The notes under the pieces are model-generated. The model did not search any database. It was not told where the DNA came from and saw only the letters and a list, made by a program, of their open reading frames with translations. The translations under genes and the position numbers were made by a program. Source: Trichobilharzia regenti (Eukaryota > Platyhelminthes > Trematoda > Strigeidida > Schistosomatidae). From it: a stretch of DNA of 64,000 nt. The DNA is taken from contig OX235270.1 of the NCBI GenBank assembly GCA_944472135.2, forward strand, positions 70,813,168-70,877,167. Reading direction: 5' to 3'. Of this stretch, positions 22,183-35,145 are shown in pieces. Within the stretch, counting starts at the first letter, position 1, and every line of letters starts with the position of its first letter.

Positions 22183-23499
22183 ATCTGTGTAAGTGTAACA
22201 GCCAAAACTGACGTGTTGTGGTCTGAATGCTGGGAATTAATCTATGTTTTCTACTGCACACAGCTGACCAATACGTCGTTAAGTCACTCAAGTCAAATAA
22301 TTGCACAACGAAAGCAAAACGGCAGTTATTTGCAACAAATTCTGAGGAAATATTCCCAGGCATAATATATCAAGACTCAAAATTATCTCAACAAGGCCCT
22401 TGGGCAGCTTTACAATCTAAATAATTCTCTAGTACAAAACAAGTACCGTAGAACAGAATTAGCCAATCAAAATTCACCAGAGAATCAAGTAGAATATTCC
22501 CACCAAGGTGGGATCAAAACTCTGTCCAAGAGACATAATAAATAATACACCAACAATTCCCGTGGACAGTCTAAGGTCAGAATAACTTTGGTTTACTCAG
22601 CAAAAAATTCGTATCGTGAAACAACAAATTATCAATGTATTGCACAACCACAAAGAAAAGCATTACAATTAGAGGTCAAACAGGGACTAGAAAAAATGAT
22701 AAAGACGAAGTCAACATGTGATATTGCAAATGTCAGAGCAATTATATAGACTTTAGGAGAAAAACGGTTAATTACTAAGTTACTTAAAACACCCATATAA
22801 GTATAAATATTGAAAATGGATCATTCAGGAGAGATTTTTCAGACAATTATTCCGTTAATGTTATATTAGATAAATTTGCCTAATACAATATTAGAATCTA
22901 CCACACTGCAGTGCCTTCAATGTGAACATCTCACTAATATTAGCCAACTGAGAGTTATCGTCAAGACGTTTCGCGATGATCCACTTCAAGGAAAGCTTTT
23001 TACTGTTTAGAAAAGATTTTCATCAACTGAACCGTTAAATGAAGTTCAAAATGTAAAGTTAGGACTCACAGCTTGAATAATCCTCAAGGTTTTAAGATTT
23101 TCGAAATTTTTCGTTAAAAGAAAGGCATTTTTGGTTTCAGCTGACTTTTCCCCTGATGGACTAACATGAAGCTTGCGAAAAAAATCTAAATTTAGTGTAC
23201 TCACAAAATGAATATTCTTTCTTTTTTCTGGAACATTTGATTATCTTACTTTCATATATCCAACTTCATTGTCAATGTGTCTTACAGAGGTAGGATTCAC
23301 TAGCGTACCTGGATAGGCATGCAGATTCGATCTTCGGATTCAACCATACAATCGCCATTTAACTGCTGCTTCTATAACCTCTTCTGCATGACAAAAAGGA
23401 TTGTGTACATATAGAAATAATAGAACACAACTGTTACGCATGCTTAAAAGTGGCAAGTAATTTTTTTCAATGAAATATTATTTATATTGCATACATTAG
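22183..23499. other. Unassigned sequence between RTE copies
   Basis: No motif was recognised. 22200-22750 is less AT-rich than its surroundings and has short open frames, but nothing I can tie to a family. Confidence 0.4.
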
Positions 23500-23682
23500 T
23501 TTACTTTGCAGAGGGTATAGGAAAGAAGAAATGCGTATGCCAGTGTGAGGAGGACATGTAAACTTATTAGCAGTAGTGGATCTAGCTAAAAACAGACTGC
23601 AGAGAATACCATGAAATAGACATGTGCTGCTGCAGCTCTATGCTTCCCTCGGAACCCGACGACATAACGATAACTAGTAGTT
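23500..23682 (+). mobile_element. RTE 3' end fragment
   Basis: Decayed C-terminal coding sequence ending in gctctatgcttccctcggaacccgacg-type tail, only part of which is quoted here. Belongs to the same group as R2. Confidence 0.6.
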
Positions 23683-23739
23683 GCGTTGTAATGTGAAAAC
23701 TACATCAACACTACAGTGTACCCCAAATCTTTATCCACG

Positions 23740-24795
23740 TCATCTGACAGCAGTGTGACAATGATATGTGTCAGGCGATTCATAACAGAGAATTTAGCGA
23801 AGCCTCTGAAATAAATACAGGAGTTAGATAAGGCTGCCTACTGTCAATGATCATACTACTAATTGTTGTGGACTAGATTGCACGTCATACTGTGCTTTGA
23901 CAGCGAGAAGATAGGAATACGTTGGACAGATAAGAAGTCTCTAGAAGATCTGGATTTTGCGGATTATTTGTGATTAATGTCACATAAACTCCAAGACCTA
24001 CAGGCTAAAACCAACAAACTGACATAAGCAACAAAGACAGCACTGAAAGTGAACATAGAGAAAGCGAAGGTGATGAAGATGCGTAACCAACCAAACAACA
24101 ACAGCAAAAAGCATCAATCACTAGCAGTGCAAGAAATTTGAAAGAGGTCACTTCTTTCACTTATCTACGAAGTATCGTTCCAACTGCAGACACACGCCAA
24201 ATATCAGGATATCAAAATCACAATCGGAAAAGTAACACCGACCTCCATCAATATGAAATCAGTTTAGAAATCTTCTGCACTCAGCATAAAGAATAAAGTT
24301 AGGGTGTTCAACACCGATGTTGAGGCAGTCAGTTCTTCGATATGGGTCAGAAACCTGGCCTGTGTATCACGAAAAGCGTTTCCAACAGGTCACTGCAGAC
24401 CTTTGTTGACAGCTGCCTTCACTGGCTCCATGTCGAAGGTCAGATGGCAGAAAGAATTAGCAACAAGTACCACTTGGGAACGAACTAACTAGACACCTAT
24501 CGTTCAACAAATATCTCGAAGAAAATAGAAATGGATCAAACACTGGCTAAGGAGACCGTCTAATGGCACCATGTGCCACGCCATAGCTGAAGTGGAACTA
24601 AAATGGGAAACAACGAGTTTGGAGATAGTCTCAGGGTAACATGCAGGAGATCTTGTGAGAAGGAAATGAGAGACAATGGGTAATTATGGGTCCAGTTGAA
24701 GAGGGCTATAAAAACGCGAACAAAAAGGAGATGTGCTTTTGAAGTCCTGTGTTCCACTAGGAATCCTAGGGAACAATAATAGTAACAGATGTATT
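23740..24795 (+). mobile_element. RTE-like element, copy R6, decayed
   Basis: Starts in the RT domain (tcaggcgattcataacagag..gaagcctctgaaataaat, then acaggagttaga). It continues through a decayed FADD region (tctggattttgcggattatt, near 23948), NIEKAKVMKM and the C-terminal part, to the tail gttccactaggaatcctagg with (AAT)n at about 24752-24790. The segment 23980-24350 is closely similar to the RTE piece at 59.39-59.75 kb, including the unusual caaccaa-rich linker. No open frame survives. Confidence 0.75.
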
Positions 24796-26125
24796 ATAAA
24801 GCTTGACTATGGGACTGTTAGTGTTATTTTATGCAAGCAAATGGTCACTACAGTTTTCAATTTTATGATTTAATTAATTGATGCATTATTCATCTGATAT
24901 CTAAATGAAACAAAAATAGCACGTGCATCATTTCTGCTAACAAAACTTTAAATATAACTTATGTTTCAGGTAAAATATAATAATTTTAAAATAACCATAT
25001 ATTAATAAAGTGGCAATTAGTGGATTTTTCAAATTCCTGTAGAAGTTTTCAGCTGGATTCCATGTGGCATAAAAACTATAAAAACATATACATTGAGCTA
25101 TATGGGAATAATAAGTAAACCGCAGAGATTCAGATATAACAAAATGGAAGGCATAAATGTCTTTATCGTCATGTTCACATAGGCGGAGGGTGGAGGAGGA
25201 ATGAGAGGTTTGTAATTGTGATTACGATGGATTACAGTTCAATTAATGCCAGACAAGAAGAGAACTTGAAAATAATCGGAATTACAAAGTTAGTAATACT
25301 AACAACAGTCATGATAATAGGCATAATAATGATAATAATAGTAGAATTTTTTTAGTAATAATATTATCACCACTTTGCAAAAATTTCTTCTTATGCAGGT
25401 GCTTGGTACGATACAAAACATTTCTATTGTCAGTTTCAGCATAGTGTGCACTTTGAACACTTAGAGATTAATCATAACGACTTGACAATGATAACAAAGT
25501 GAGAAAACAACAACAGAACTGGAGGAAACAACAACAAGAAGAATGATGAGAGAAATGGTTGAGTTTCAGTCAGCATTATACATAAATAAATAAATAAAAT
25601 GCCTTCTAATTTGCATAAACTCCAACATAAACGCCAATAATCTTAAATAATTTCCGACTAATTTTGCTTGTATGCTCCAGTTTTACGACATCACTGAATC
25701 TGGACATTTCGGGGAGGAAGAGAAATCGATTATGAGAATGATAGTATACTAACTAGATGGGATCACTTTTGCTTTCCTTTCACCAAGATAAATAAATAAT
25801 GCAACACAAAACAAACTGATATTTTGATTTTGAGTTTTTTTTTTTAAGGGAAATCAAGTAAACAGATAGATAAACAAATAGATAGATAAATAAATAAATA
25901 AAATGAAATAAATGAAACAAATCTCTGGCAGTATCATTCATTTACGAGCAGAAAATTGTTATTTCATCCTTTGATGTTTCACTGCTTTCGTGATACACTG
26001 ATTCTGTCGTGTTGTTCAAGATATAGAAATTTTCTTTTCTACAAAAATGAAAACGAGATGTTTATCACAGTTTGCAATGATTTATTCTTTATTTTTTTTA
26101 TCAGTGTTGTGCACTCAGTAAATCA

Positions 26126-26156
<31 letters not shown>

Positions 26157-26157
26157 C
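24796..26157. other. AT-rich sequence with simple repeats
   Basis: Contains AAT-type runs (25300-25370), AATA/GATA-type runs (25870-25920) and an AGT run at about 26125-26150. No gene recognised. Confidence 0.5.
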
Positions 26158-26495
26158 GTTCTGTAAGCAGAAATCCTGAATGAGATCAAGCTACTGAAGC
26201 CTGGAAAAGCAGCAGGATCAGATGGAATTCCCCATCGAAGAAAGAGAAGACGGACTCAGAGACTACGGCAGATGTCTGCTCATGCCATAATTGCAAAAGG
26301 TTTGAAAAGAAGGAAAAGTACCTACCTACCAACTGGAAGAAAGGCTGGTTACATTGTCAAGCTACCAAAGAAGGGTGAATTACGCCTCAGTCTGAAAGAA
26401 CCGGCTCGGAATCACGCTTTTGTCTACACCAAGTAAAATACTAAGTCGTATCATCCTGGAGAGAATAAAAGAGAAACTGAATGCAGAACCTGCAT
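26158..26495 (+). mobile_element. RTE RT-domain fragment
   Basis: Decayed match to the start of the RTE RT domain: gagatcaagctactgaagcc, then a cagatggaattcc block, then a ttgtcaagctaccaaagaag block and a catcctggagag block. It stops where copy R7 begins. Confidence 0.65.
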
Positions 26496-28565
26496 GGAAG
26501 TTCTAGGCAGAAAGTAGAGACAGGACAAACAGTAGTTCACTTGGAAACTAATAGAAGAGAGAATAACGGTGAAACAGAAGATTATCCAGTGTACCGACGA
26601 GCAACAAAAACAGGAGTTGAATGCAAACTACAATACGCTGAACAAAAGAGTGAAGAAGACTACCAGGGGAGACGAAAGAAAATATTATGAAGCCATGGCA
26701 AGTGAAGCACAACAAGCTGCAGTGCATGCAAAGGAGACCTCTCCACACTCTACCAAACAACTAGGAACCTATCAAGCGAAATTCGACACAAATTAAGCCA
26801 GTAAAGGATGACAATGGAAATTCAATCACCAAAGAGGTGGAACAAAGAAAACACTGGGCTGAACACTTCAAAAGACTTCTAAATCGACCGCCACCTACAA
26901 CGCGCCCAACAATACCAACAACGGAAGCAGAACTACCAGTGAACACTGACTCCCCGACGAAATCAGAAGTCCTGAATGCAATCAAGATGCTAAAAGCTGG
27001 GAAAGCACCAGGACCAGATGGAATCCCAACAGAAGCATTGAAAATAGACCCGTAGACAACAGCGGACTTGATGACGCCACTACTGGAAAAGGTGTGGAAA
27101 GAGGGCAAAGTACCCGAGGATTGGAAGAAAGGATACTTGCTCAAACTACCAAAGAAAGGAAACTTAAGTCAATGCAAAAACTGGCGTGGAACTATGCTTC
27201 TGTCCATTCCAAGCAAAATACTAAGCCGCATCATCCTGGAGAAAATCAAACAAGACCTGGATGAAAAACTTCGACCGGAACAAGCTGGATTCAGGAGAAA
27301 CAAGCCACGTATTGATCAAATCGCCACTCTACGGATCATCATTGAACAAAGATTGAAATGGCAGTCACCTATCCACCTCATTCAACTTAATAGACTTTGA
27401 AAAGGCCTTCGATAGTGCAGCGTTGGTCGAGAGGTGATTAGGGAACTACTTCGCTACTACAGGGTGCCATCGACAATTATACATCTCATCCAACAGTTGA
27501 ACGACAATGCTGCATGCCAAGTAATCCACAACGGGAAACTTACGGAAGCCTTCGAAGTGCGGACGGGAGTGAAACAAGGCTGTCTACTATCACCAATGAT
27601 CTTCCTGATTGCAATTGATTGGATAATGCGACAGACAACGGCAACCAACGAGGGAACAGGCATAAAATGGACTCACACAAAATACTTGGAGGATCTGGAC
27701 TTCGCCAATGATATATGTCTGATTTCTCACAAACTGGAAGATATGCAAGTGAAAAGCAACAAGCTGGCAGAAGAAGCATCCAGAGAAGATAAGACTTCAG
27801 GTGAACATAGAGAAAACAGAGATAATGAAGATTCCTAGCCAACAGCAACAACAACAACAGACAACAATCAGCATAAGTGCGAGGAACATGAAAGAAACAA
27901 CCTCCTTCACCTACCTGTCTGGGAAGCATCGTTTCAACTACAGGCGAGCGGAACTGACGAGGATATCAAAGTCAGAATCGGAAAAGCAAGACAAGCTTTC
28001 ATTACTCTTAAGTCTGTGTGCAGGTCAACAGCACTCACCATCAAAAATAACATCCGGATTTTCCACTCCAATGTGAGGTCAGTCAGTGCTACTATACGGA
28101 TCAGAGACTTGGCCATCGCGTCATGAAGAGCATCTCAAACAAACTTCAGACCTTCATTAACAGTTGTCTTCGGTCAATACTCAAGATCAGATGGCCGGTC
28201 AGAAAAGATCAGAAACAGGGATCTCTGGAAATGAGCGAACCAACCCAGCAGGAACCGATTGTGAAACAAATAGTCAGGAAGAAATGGAGATGGATTGGCT
28301 GGCCATACGCTGAGGAAACGATCAAGTGACATCACTAGACAAGCCGTTGCTCGAGTGAAACCAGGCCGAAAGGGAAGCGGTCGGCGAGTTGGTCGTCAGT
28401 GCCAGGGTGGGGTGACTTGGAGGAGGTCATGTGAAGAGGAGATGAAAGCGTGTGGGCAGACTTGGAGCGGGCTGAGAAAGTTGGCAGAAAGCCGAAGGCA
28501 ATGGAGACTTGGGCAGCTGAAGCCCTATGTTCCTCTAGGAATTAAAGGATACAACAATAATAATA
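26496..28565 (+). mobile_element. RTE-like element, copy R7, close relative of R1
   Basis: Colinear with R1 from the ttctaggcagaaa junction (26503) to the (AAT)n tail at about 28565. It includes the same endonuclease/linker junction, RT, RWP region, frame break ggctggccatacgc (about 28290) and gttcctctaggaat hairpin. Identity by eye is high, but R7 has its own frameshifts and stops. The 5' end is lost inside the endonuclease. Confidence 0.85.
26569..28329 (+). pseudogene. RTE reverse-transcriptase ORF of R7, broken
   Basis: Split into frames 26569-26796, 26837-27055, 27068-27400, 27434-27838, 27801-28076 and 28123-28329. The pieces show GPDGIPTEAL, PEQAGFRRNK, a damaged FEKAFDS region (frame break near 27390), TGVKQGCLLSP and FAND in place of the FADD catalytic box (near 27705). 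The aspartate-to-asparagine change in the active-site pair and the frame breaks make it inactive. Confidence 0.85.
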
Positions 28566-28859
28566 GAATAATTATTTTCATACAGGTAAGTCTTAATTGC
28601 ACATAAATATAAGATTTATAACTTAAAACAGTATACTATGCTTAGTTCATTTGACAAAGTTCCTTTAATATTTACGGCACGAAGTTACCATGCCTATTAC
28701 TATTACTGTAGTACAGAAGTGAAACAATAACTAGAAAGTGTAATGGAAGCGTGATGTGCTCTGGTTTGCTATCGCATAACTAAAAGCACCACGTATTAGT
28801 TGTTACTGAAAATATCCCCTTGGGTTCATAGTGGGCTTCAATAGCAAATGTAATTTAGT

Positions 28860-29145
28860 TTAGATTTCTACTTTTTATGGTGTTTGGTGCTTGTTGTTGG
28901 CGGTTAGATGTCTCCACCAAGCCTAACTTCTCTATGTCCACTTAAAGTCTTGTCTTCTCCACTTCCTCTATCAGATTTTGGTCTTTTCCTGTAGGCCTTG
29001 CAGATTATACGACATCAGGTATAAATCGCCCGCGAAGTCCAGATCTTCTGGAGTCTTTTTGTTGGTCCACTGTAGGCCTGTTTTCTCGCTCCCTACGGCC
29101 TGTTGCGTGGTCCATTCCTCCACAACCTCGCCTCATTTTCTAGTT
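28860..29145 (-). mobile_element. RTE RT-domain fragment, antisense
   Basis: On the minus strand it reads a KTGLQWTNKKTPEDLDFAG-like segment (near 29085-29020). This corresponds to the GIKWTDTKDLEDLDFADD region of R1, with FAGD in place of FADD. Decayed. Confidence 0.65.
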
Positions 29146-29260
29146 TACGAGTAACTTGCCAGTCCACAGCCCAGAGAAAGAGGAAGGATTGGGCGTGCCG
29201 TTAGCAATCCTACTCCGGAAAATCAGTCCAATTTCTACAGAAACTTCAAAACAAAGAAAA
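29146..29260 (+). repeat. Family B / RTE 5'-region fragment
   Basis: Contains gccagtccacagcccagaga, ggaaggattgggcgtg, a gttagcaatcctactc block and a tacagaaacttca block. This order is shared by SINE family B and the RTE 5' region. No tRNA-like head. Confidence 0.6.
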
Positions 29261-29424
29261 AAGGAAAATAGAATATTTGAGCAAATTCATCTAGAATTTA
29301 GAGCTGTGTCATAGAACCAGATACATTTCAGATATGCTGCAGTCATATGGAAGCAGGAAAAACTGAAATATCAATTAAGCTCTGCTGATGACTTTCCCAC
29401 ACTACAACAAGGATTGTTATTATT

Positions 29425-29657
29425 TATTTTACTCCTTTATGTTCCGAGTGAAATATGAGGCTTCAAGCGACTGCTTCGAAGTTTTGGTGGGGTTGATTTT
29501 GTTTTCACGGGGTGGGGTTGCTAGACTCACGTCCAACCTTCCCTCTTTACAGGCCTTACTGTCGGCTTAGCGAAGTTTGGGAGTGAGTCTTCCGGTGATC
29601 GAACCTCGGACCACATGCACGGATGGCGAGCGTTTTACTGCTGAACCACCAATGCTA
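29425..29657 (-). mobile_element. SINE-like element, family B copy 3
   Basis: Minus-strand copy: head near 29655 (gcattggtggttcagcagta), B box ggttcgatca, the ggaaggttggacgtgagtct body and a 3' part near 29430-29480 (cgcttgaagcctcatatttc). Confidence 0.75.
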
Positions 29658-30127
29658 TACAACCAAAACATGAACGAAGAGTAATGACACAGCCTAAATG
29701 ATAATACGTGTATAAGGTCGATTGAAAAACGACTCACCTGAGAGTATATTTTACCATAGCTCAAAATCAGCGGAAAGAACCATTAAAAATGACTATCAGG
29801 AGACATTATTTTTCCGTATGTTAATAATTTTCAGGAGAGAATCTTTTAGTGCCAATAATGTTCCATTTCTGTATTGTTAAGAAGAAAATAATAGTTATTT
29901 TAAGTTCAAATGATATAATTTGTTGAAAGTTATTCGCTAAAAATTTATCTGCATTTTCTTTCTTCATTTTACCGCACCAGTGGCTAAATAAATGCACTTA
30001 TTCTATTTACTATGATCGTTCAAAACCGTATAAGCAACACGGTCATTGGAAAATAAGGTCCACTCTTACTGTGAACTCAAGTCTATGTTCAAATAATAGA
30101 ATGTTCCCAAAAGATGTGGGTAATCCG
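29658..30127. other. AT-rich sequence, nothing recognised
   Basis: No assignment. Confidence 0.4.
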
Positions 30128-30290
30128 CGTTCAGTTCCGGACCGATCGATGCACTCCTTAACCGCCTAGCTCAGTGACCAATGGGAAGCCCGGAAGAGAG
30201 GGAAGGTTCAGTGTGAGGCCGGCAACACTATTGCAACTGAAAATTTAAAGCTTGAAGCCCTATGTTCCCTTCACAGCGCGACAGAAATAT
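30128..30290 (+). mobile_element. SINE-like element, family B copy 4, 5'-truncated
   Basis: Lacks most of the tRNA-like head. Retains a gcactccttaaccgcctagc block, the gggaaggttcagtgtgaggc body and the tail gaagccctatgttcccttca. Confidence 0.65.
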
Positions 30291-30874
30291 CAATAAGCTA
30301 ATTTGATGCAATTATTCATAGGCTGAGGAACGAATCTTCTTCAACATACCTCACATATTGTGCTGGAACCTATCAATACTACTTGGATAAAACATCAGAA
30401 ACAATTAGTGTATAAGACAAAAAAAGTCGCCTTTAATTCATCTACTAAGATTTATTTCTCTAGGTATTCTACTTTGTCACCTCTTCCGTTTAAACGGAGT
30501 TGTTTTGTGAAAATACAGTTGACTAACTGGAGTATCATAAGATTTGACCATTTGATTACGAAACTATGAGGTTGTCAATGGTATTATCTTGACCCAAATG
30601 TTTTTCTCACTTTTTTTAAAGCATATTCTCGTTTGAAGTTCCACATCTATAACAGAATAATCACTTAGAAAGCCTTTGCCACTTCCATTTCATTTATCAG
30701 AGTGTAATAAATTGCTGTCAGACATTTTATTGAGTTTTTGTGTTAAATATAAACGAATTCGTTTGATAAGTTAAAAGAATCAGAAAACTGCGACTAGACA
30801 TATAACGATTCTCCACAATTCAACTTCTACTAAGAACGTGACAATATATTATACGTTCCACTCCCTCTAATGAA

Positions 30875-30919
<45 letters not shown>

Positions 30920-32284
30920 TATTATACAGATTGGTCACCCTATGTAAGAAATATGGACTTCTTCTAAGGAGTACTTAGAGGTTACCTGCAACTAGACTTT
31001 CATTCAAGTAAATCAAAAGTTTCAGTTATAAGTAATAATGATAGTAATTTGCTTTTATTCCAGAAACAGTACTAGTGGTACAGTGTGGAATTTTCAGTAT
31101 ATATCTACAATATTGCATCTAATTTCATCGCACATTTAAAAGGAGTATTACAAAAAATAAATATAATCAACAACAACAACAAAAACCAAAAAGAAATACA
31201 AAAATAACAAAAAAAATGCGAATCAAAATACCAAGTAGAAAGGAAGATAAACACCAATAATGAATAATATTTCAGCAATTGGTAGTGGAAGCTATGATAT
31301 GTGTATGCGTGGTGAACAGTAAAAGCTATAATCATACAAGAAGTTATGAAAATGATATTAAGAATGTTTATAGCCAAGATGATCAGTTAAGTTGATTGAA
31401 CTACACTAAACAATCATAAAATAAACATTTCGGGTTGTGTTTTTTTTTATGTCAGCACTAATGCAGTGTTTGTTTTGATAGTTTGAGTAATCATGCATAA
31501 AACAAAAATTTTAAGATGGTGATACCGGCGTTCACAACCAAGATTGTCAGTTTAATATTGCCGAACAAAAAAACAATCACAAAACTAATATTACATGATG
31601 GTTAATGACAGGACAGTTTTGTAATACTCATAGTCATAACATAGTCGGGACCAGTAGATACACAAAAAAAGAATAGAATAAAGAATAAAAAAGTAAGCCA
31701 ATGAAAATAATTTTAGGTAGCTAAGTATGTTTAAGAAGGCTGTTTACTATAGAGTACAAATAAGAGAGTATAAGGGGGAAATAACAAGGGCCAAAATTAT
31801 GTTATTAACAACAAAGCAAGTCATAGGTTTCGCGCTTAACATTGTCTCTGTCACTTAGAACACCGGCCAAATATGGTATCCAGAACATATATTTCGTCTC
31901 AAATACTGTACTACATTACACATAGCAGTAATAATGAATAAAAATTGCAAACCTCTGATTGTAAGGCGTACAAGCTGATTACCATTCGAAGCATTGTCAT
32001 GGTACTTCGAAAAGATAATGGCAGACCCGTGTCAAAAATGACGCACTATAGGCAGATTCGTGGAAGAAGAAATCGGGAATCGAAACAAACGAATTCCAAG
32101 GGGAGGTGAAACATTTATAGCAAGAACAGTTTCATCATAAGATAGAGATTACTACAAACAAAATGGAATGTTGACATGTTTAATGGGATACAGTTCTATA
32201 GAAATGATACAGTAGGTGGACGTATACTGCTTACTCCTATTAAGTGCCATAGCTCAAACACACAAGAATGACAGTTCCAACGAC
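30291..32284. other. AT-rich sequence with microsatellite
   Basis: Contains the AT microsatellite at 30877-30916 and CAA/AAT-rich low-complexity sequence near 31140-31220. No gene recognised. Confidence 0.45.
30877..30916. repeat. (AT)n microsatellite, about 20 units
   Basis: Uninterrupted alternation of A and T over about 40 bases. Confidence 0.95.
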
Positions 32285-32480
32285 GATGGTTGGGGTCGCG
32301 ATAAATTACGAATTGGTAGAAGTTAGAATTCATGAGTTCTTGAGTCGAGTCCCAGTGGCTTAGTGGTATACGAGCTTGCCTTGTAACCGGAGGGTCCTGG
32401 GTTCGAACCCTGGTGGTGGGTGTGTACTTCCGATGATTCCCATACTAGGATGAAACAGGAGCTGTCCAGTACTCCCTGGT
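32285..32480 (+). repeat. SINE-like element, family C copy 3, cut by a family B insertion
   Basis: Order: ttggggtcgcgataaattac, attggtagaagttagaattc, tRNA-like head (cagtggcttagtggtatacg and B box gggttcgaaccctgg), gatgaaacaggagctgtcc, then it breaks off at actccctggtttca, where family B copy 5 starts. Confidence 0.8.
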
Positions 32481-32484
32481 TTCA

Positions 32485-32715
32485 GTGCGTCGGTGGCATA
32501 GCGGTTAGGATGCTCGCCGACCAAGCACATGGTCCGAGGTTCTATCCCTGGCTGATGCACTCCCTTACTCGCTAAGCCAGAAATAATGCTGGTGAAGAGG
32601 AAACGTTAGGCATGAGGCTAGCAACCTCATCCTGTAAAATTAAACACTGCTACAGAAACTTCAAGCCATTAGCTTGAGTTCCTTTGTTCCACTGGGGAAG
32701 GTGAAAGGAAAAAAC
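32485..32715 (+). mobile_element. SINE-like element, family B copy 5
   Basis: Well-preserved copy: gtgcgtcggtggcatagcgg head, a ggttctatccctgg B box, the gaagaggaaacgttaggcat body and a gttccactggggaaggtg tail. It is nested in the family C copy directly to its left, so it is younger than that copy. Confidence 0.85.
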
Positions 32716-34129
32716 ATTACTGCCTAAATTTTCAGTGACGTGAGAAGCCTAAGCAATGTAAAATATAGTGTTATTTTTGTGATTAATGTTCCTGCTGACG
32801 CCTTTATTATTTATTGCGATGAATGCTCTCATTTAATAAATATCACTATACTTACTACAGGTGCAGAAGTGAAAACTAATTATAATATATAAAAATAGAA
32901 TAATTATTCAACCTTCTTTTGTAAAATGAGATTCTGAAAGTTTTTACTTATCGGAAGGTAATATCATATGCTTATATTAGAATTATTGTTATTCCCTTGT
33001 GTTCCAAGTGAGACATAAGGCCTCGACAACATATCACCACCTCATTCTATTCTCTATAGTCGTTTTTAGCTACTTCCACGATTGCCCATAAGATTTCATT
33101 TCCTCTTTACAATATCTCCGCATCACCCTCTGTATATTTTACAGATCAGAAACTGTTACGGTGCCAAATTGAAAGACTGTCAACGCACAGATTCTAAAGC
33201 TGGCGCTACTACGAGAAGACTAACGACTGCAACTCAGAATACTGTGTACAGTAACCAACTCGAGAATATCGAAAAACAGATTGGCAGTTCGACGATTGTA
33301 TGTTTGTCGACTAAAAGTGGACCAGGACTTCAGGGTTATTACGGTACAAAGTCTATGAATAAACAGAAGTATTAATCACGATAATACTTTCGATCGTTCA
33401 TCTCCAGTTTTCTGCCAAACAGAGCTCGATTAGACCACGGACGCTATTGCTGCTTCCCGTGAAAATGGAGATCCGTTCGAATAAACAAACTTTATTTTGC
33501 TCATCGAGTGTTCACAATCACTGACACTCTTCGACGGCCATCTATTCGTGTTCCATTAAGTTACCAATTGAGAGACTGGCGCAAGATGTAATTCAAAGGT
33601 CTCGTCAGGATGTACCCAATTCATCTGCAGTTTCCTCTGCTAAATGAGCTCAAATTCAATACTAAGTTTTGAAAGAGGTTACTCGGTTCGAAATTCGGGA
33701 GAAGTATAACTCTTCTCAAAAGTGTAAGTACTCTTTGTTATTGTGTACTAAGAAACATTTAACATAATTTATACAGAACTTCCTGTTAACTGACTCTTTT
33801 CAGCACCAAAGACTTGAACTAATTAGAAAAAAAACACTTCACTTATTTTTACCTCACACTGAGCAGAATGAGAAGCGTAAAATAGTCACACACATCTCCG
33901 AAGATTCTTGTTTCCATCAGATCGAAACAAGAGTGTCGCATTTCATTGCCTATACCCGAATTCACCTTTATAAAATGTGGTAAAATAAATACAAATTGGA
34001 ATGACAGTAATTTTCCTCCAATGTTGATTAAATATATTATGACAACTGGATTAAAAAATAAGCATGATTACATCACAGGAAGCTTTTGTTTTCCTTTTCA
34101 GTGAGCTTTGAAGAGATCTCAACAAATAA
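32716..34129. other. Unassigned sequence
   Basis: 33100-33740 is less AT-rich and has a 97-codon open frame at 33082-33375, but no family or domain was recognised. The remainder is AT-rich. Confidence 0.4.
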
Positions 34130-34430
34130 TCTAATTTATGGGACTCATCGGCAGTAGACATCCACCGGAATGAAATAGCAGATGTCCAGTACACTCTGGT
34201 TTTCAATGGTTCTCCAACTAATATCAATCCGTGGTCAAATTCGAAAAACAAAGTCTAATCCTTACAAAACAACTCTTGAAAAAAATGTACATAACGCTCC
34301 GCTATTTTGCTTGCATGTAGGGTCTAAAAGTAAAAGTCCCAAATAAGCACGAAACAGCTGTCCAGTACTTTCAGGTTTTCCAGTGGTTCTCTAACCGATG
34401 TCAGCTCATGATGAAATCCTGTAACCAACC
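34130..34430 (+). repeat. Two family C tail fragments
   Basis: First piece (34150-34270): gatgtccagtacactctggt, caatggttctccaactaata and a tcaatccgtggtca block. Second piece (34345-34430): cgaaacagctgtccagtact, ccagtggttctctaaccgat and the end atgatgaaatcctgtaacc. They represent two different subtypes of the family C 3' end. Confidence 0.65.
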
Positions 34431-34924
34431 AACCAACCAAATCCCTACAGATCAATACTTGAACATCAAAATGAAACTGTTTAAGTATCACGAATCACGA
34501 CATACCCTTGATGGATTCATCTTCCAGTTTTCAAATAATTTCCATCTGCTTTATGGAACAGTTTCGATAGATGAATTGACAAACCACCTTTCAGGAACGA
34601 CGTTTTGACGATATCTAAAGGTTAACTTGCTGTCAATAAAGATCAAGCACTTCAATCCAAAATAATCATTCACTGGTAAATATAAATTGAATTTAAAGAA
34701 CACTAACTGGCACCCGTTGCATAAGAGATGGTTCTGTTGACCCACTGGGTATTAATTTGGCATTTAAAGAGACGTTTTTCCATTTCTAGTCTCATAAGGG
34801 ATGTTATAACACCGAATATTCAGCCGACGAACCTCAAACAGGACGAAAAGTGCATCCCACACACAACCGCTAGCCACTGTCTGCCAATTAACATTCCAGA
34901 AACTAAGTTGATTTGTTTTTTTTC
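34431..34924. other. Unassigned sequence
   Basis: Nothing recognised. Confidence 0.4.
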
Positions 34925-35145
34925 TTTCACCTTCCCCAGTGGAACATAGGGCTTCAGTCTAGTGGCTTGAAGTTTCTGTAACAGTGTTTAATTTTACAGG
35001 ATGGGGTTGCTAGCCTCATGCCCAACCTTTCCTCTTTACCAGCATTATTTCTGGCTTAGCGAGTAAGGGAGTGCATCAGCCAGGGATCGAACCTCGGACC
35101 ATGTGCTTGGTCGGCGAGCATCCTAATCGCTGTGCCACCGACGCA
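34925..35145 (-). mobile_element. SINE-like element, family B copy 6
   Basis: Minus-strand copy running from the head tgcgtcggtggcacagcgat (about 35145) through B box ggttcgatccctgg and the body to the tail gttccactggggaaggtg (about 34930). Very like copy 5 at 32.5 kb, including the tail variant. Confidence 0.85.

Noticed and set aside
31105..31377. 90-codon hydrophobic minus-strand frame
   Set aside because: Arises from CAA/AAT-rich low-complexity DNA read as Phe/Leu/Ile; not a membrane protein.
32360..32430. tRNA-like gene with clear A and B boxes
   Set aside because: Same sequence recurs as the head of family C repeats with the family body attached; it is a SINE head, not a tRNA gene.
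33590..33612. CTGACGAG on the minus strand
   Set aside because: Not followed by GAAA (reads GAAT) and no stem II; not a hammerhead.
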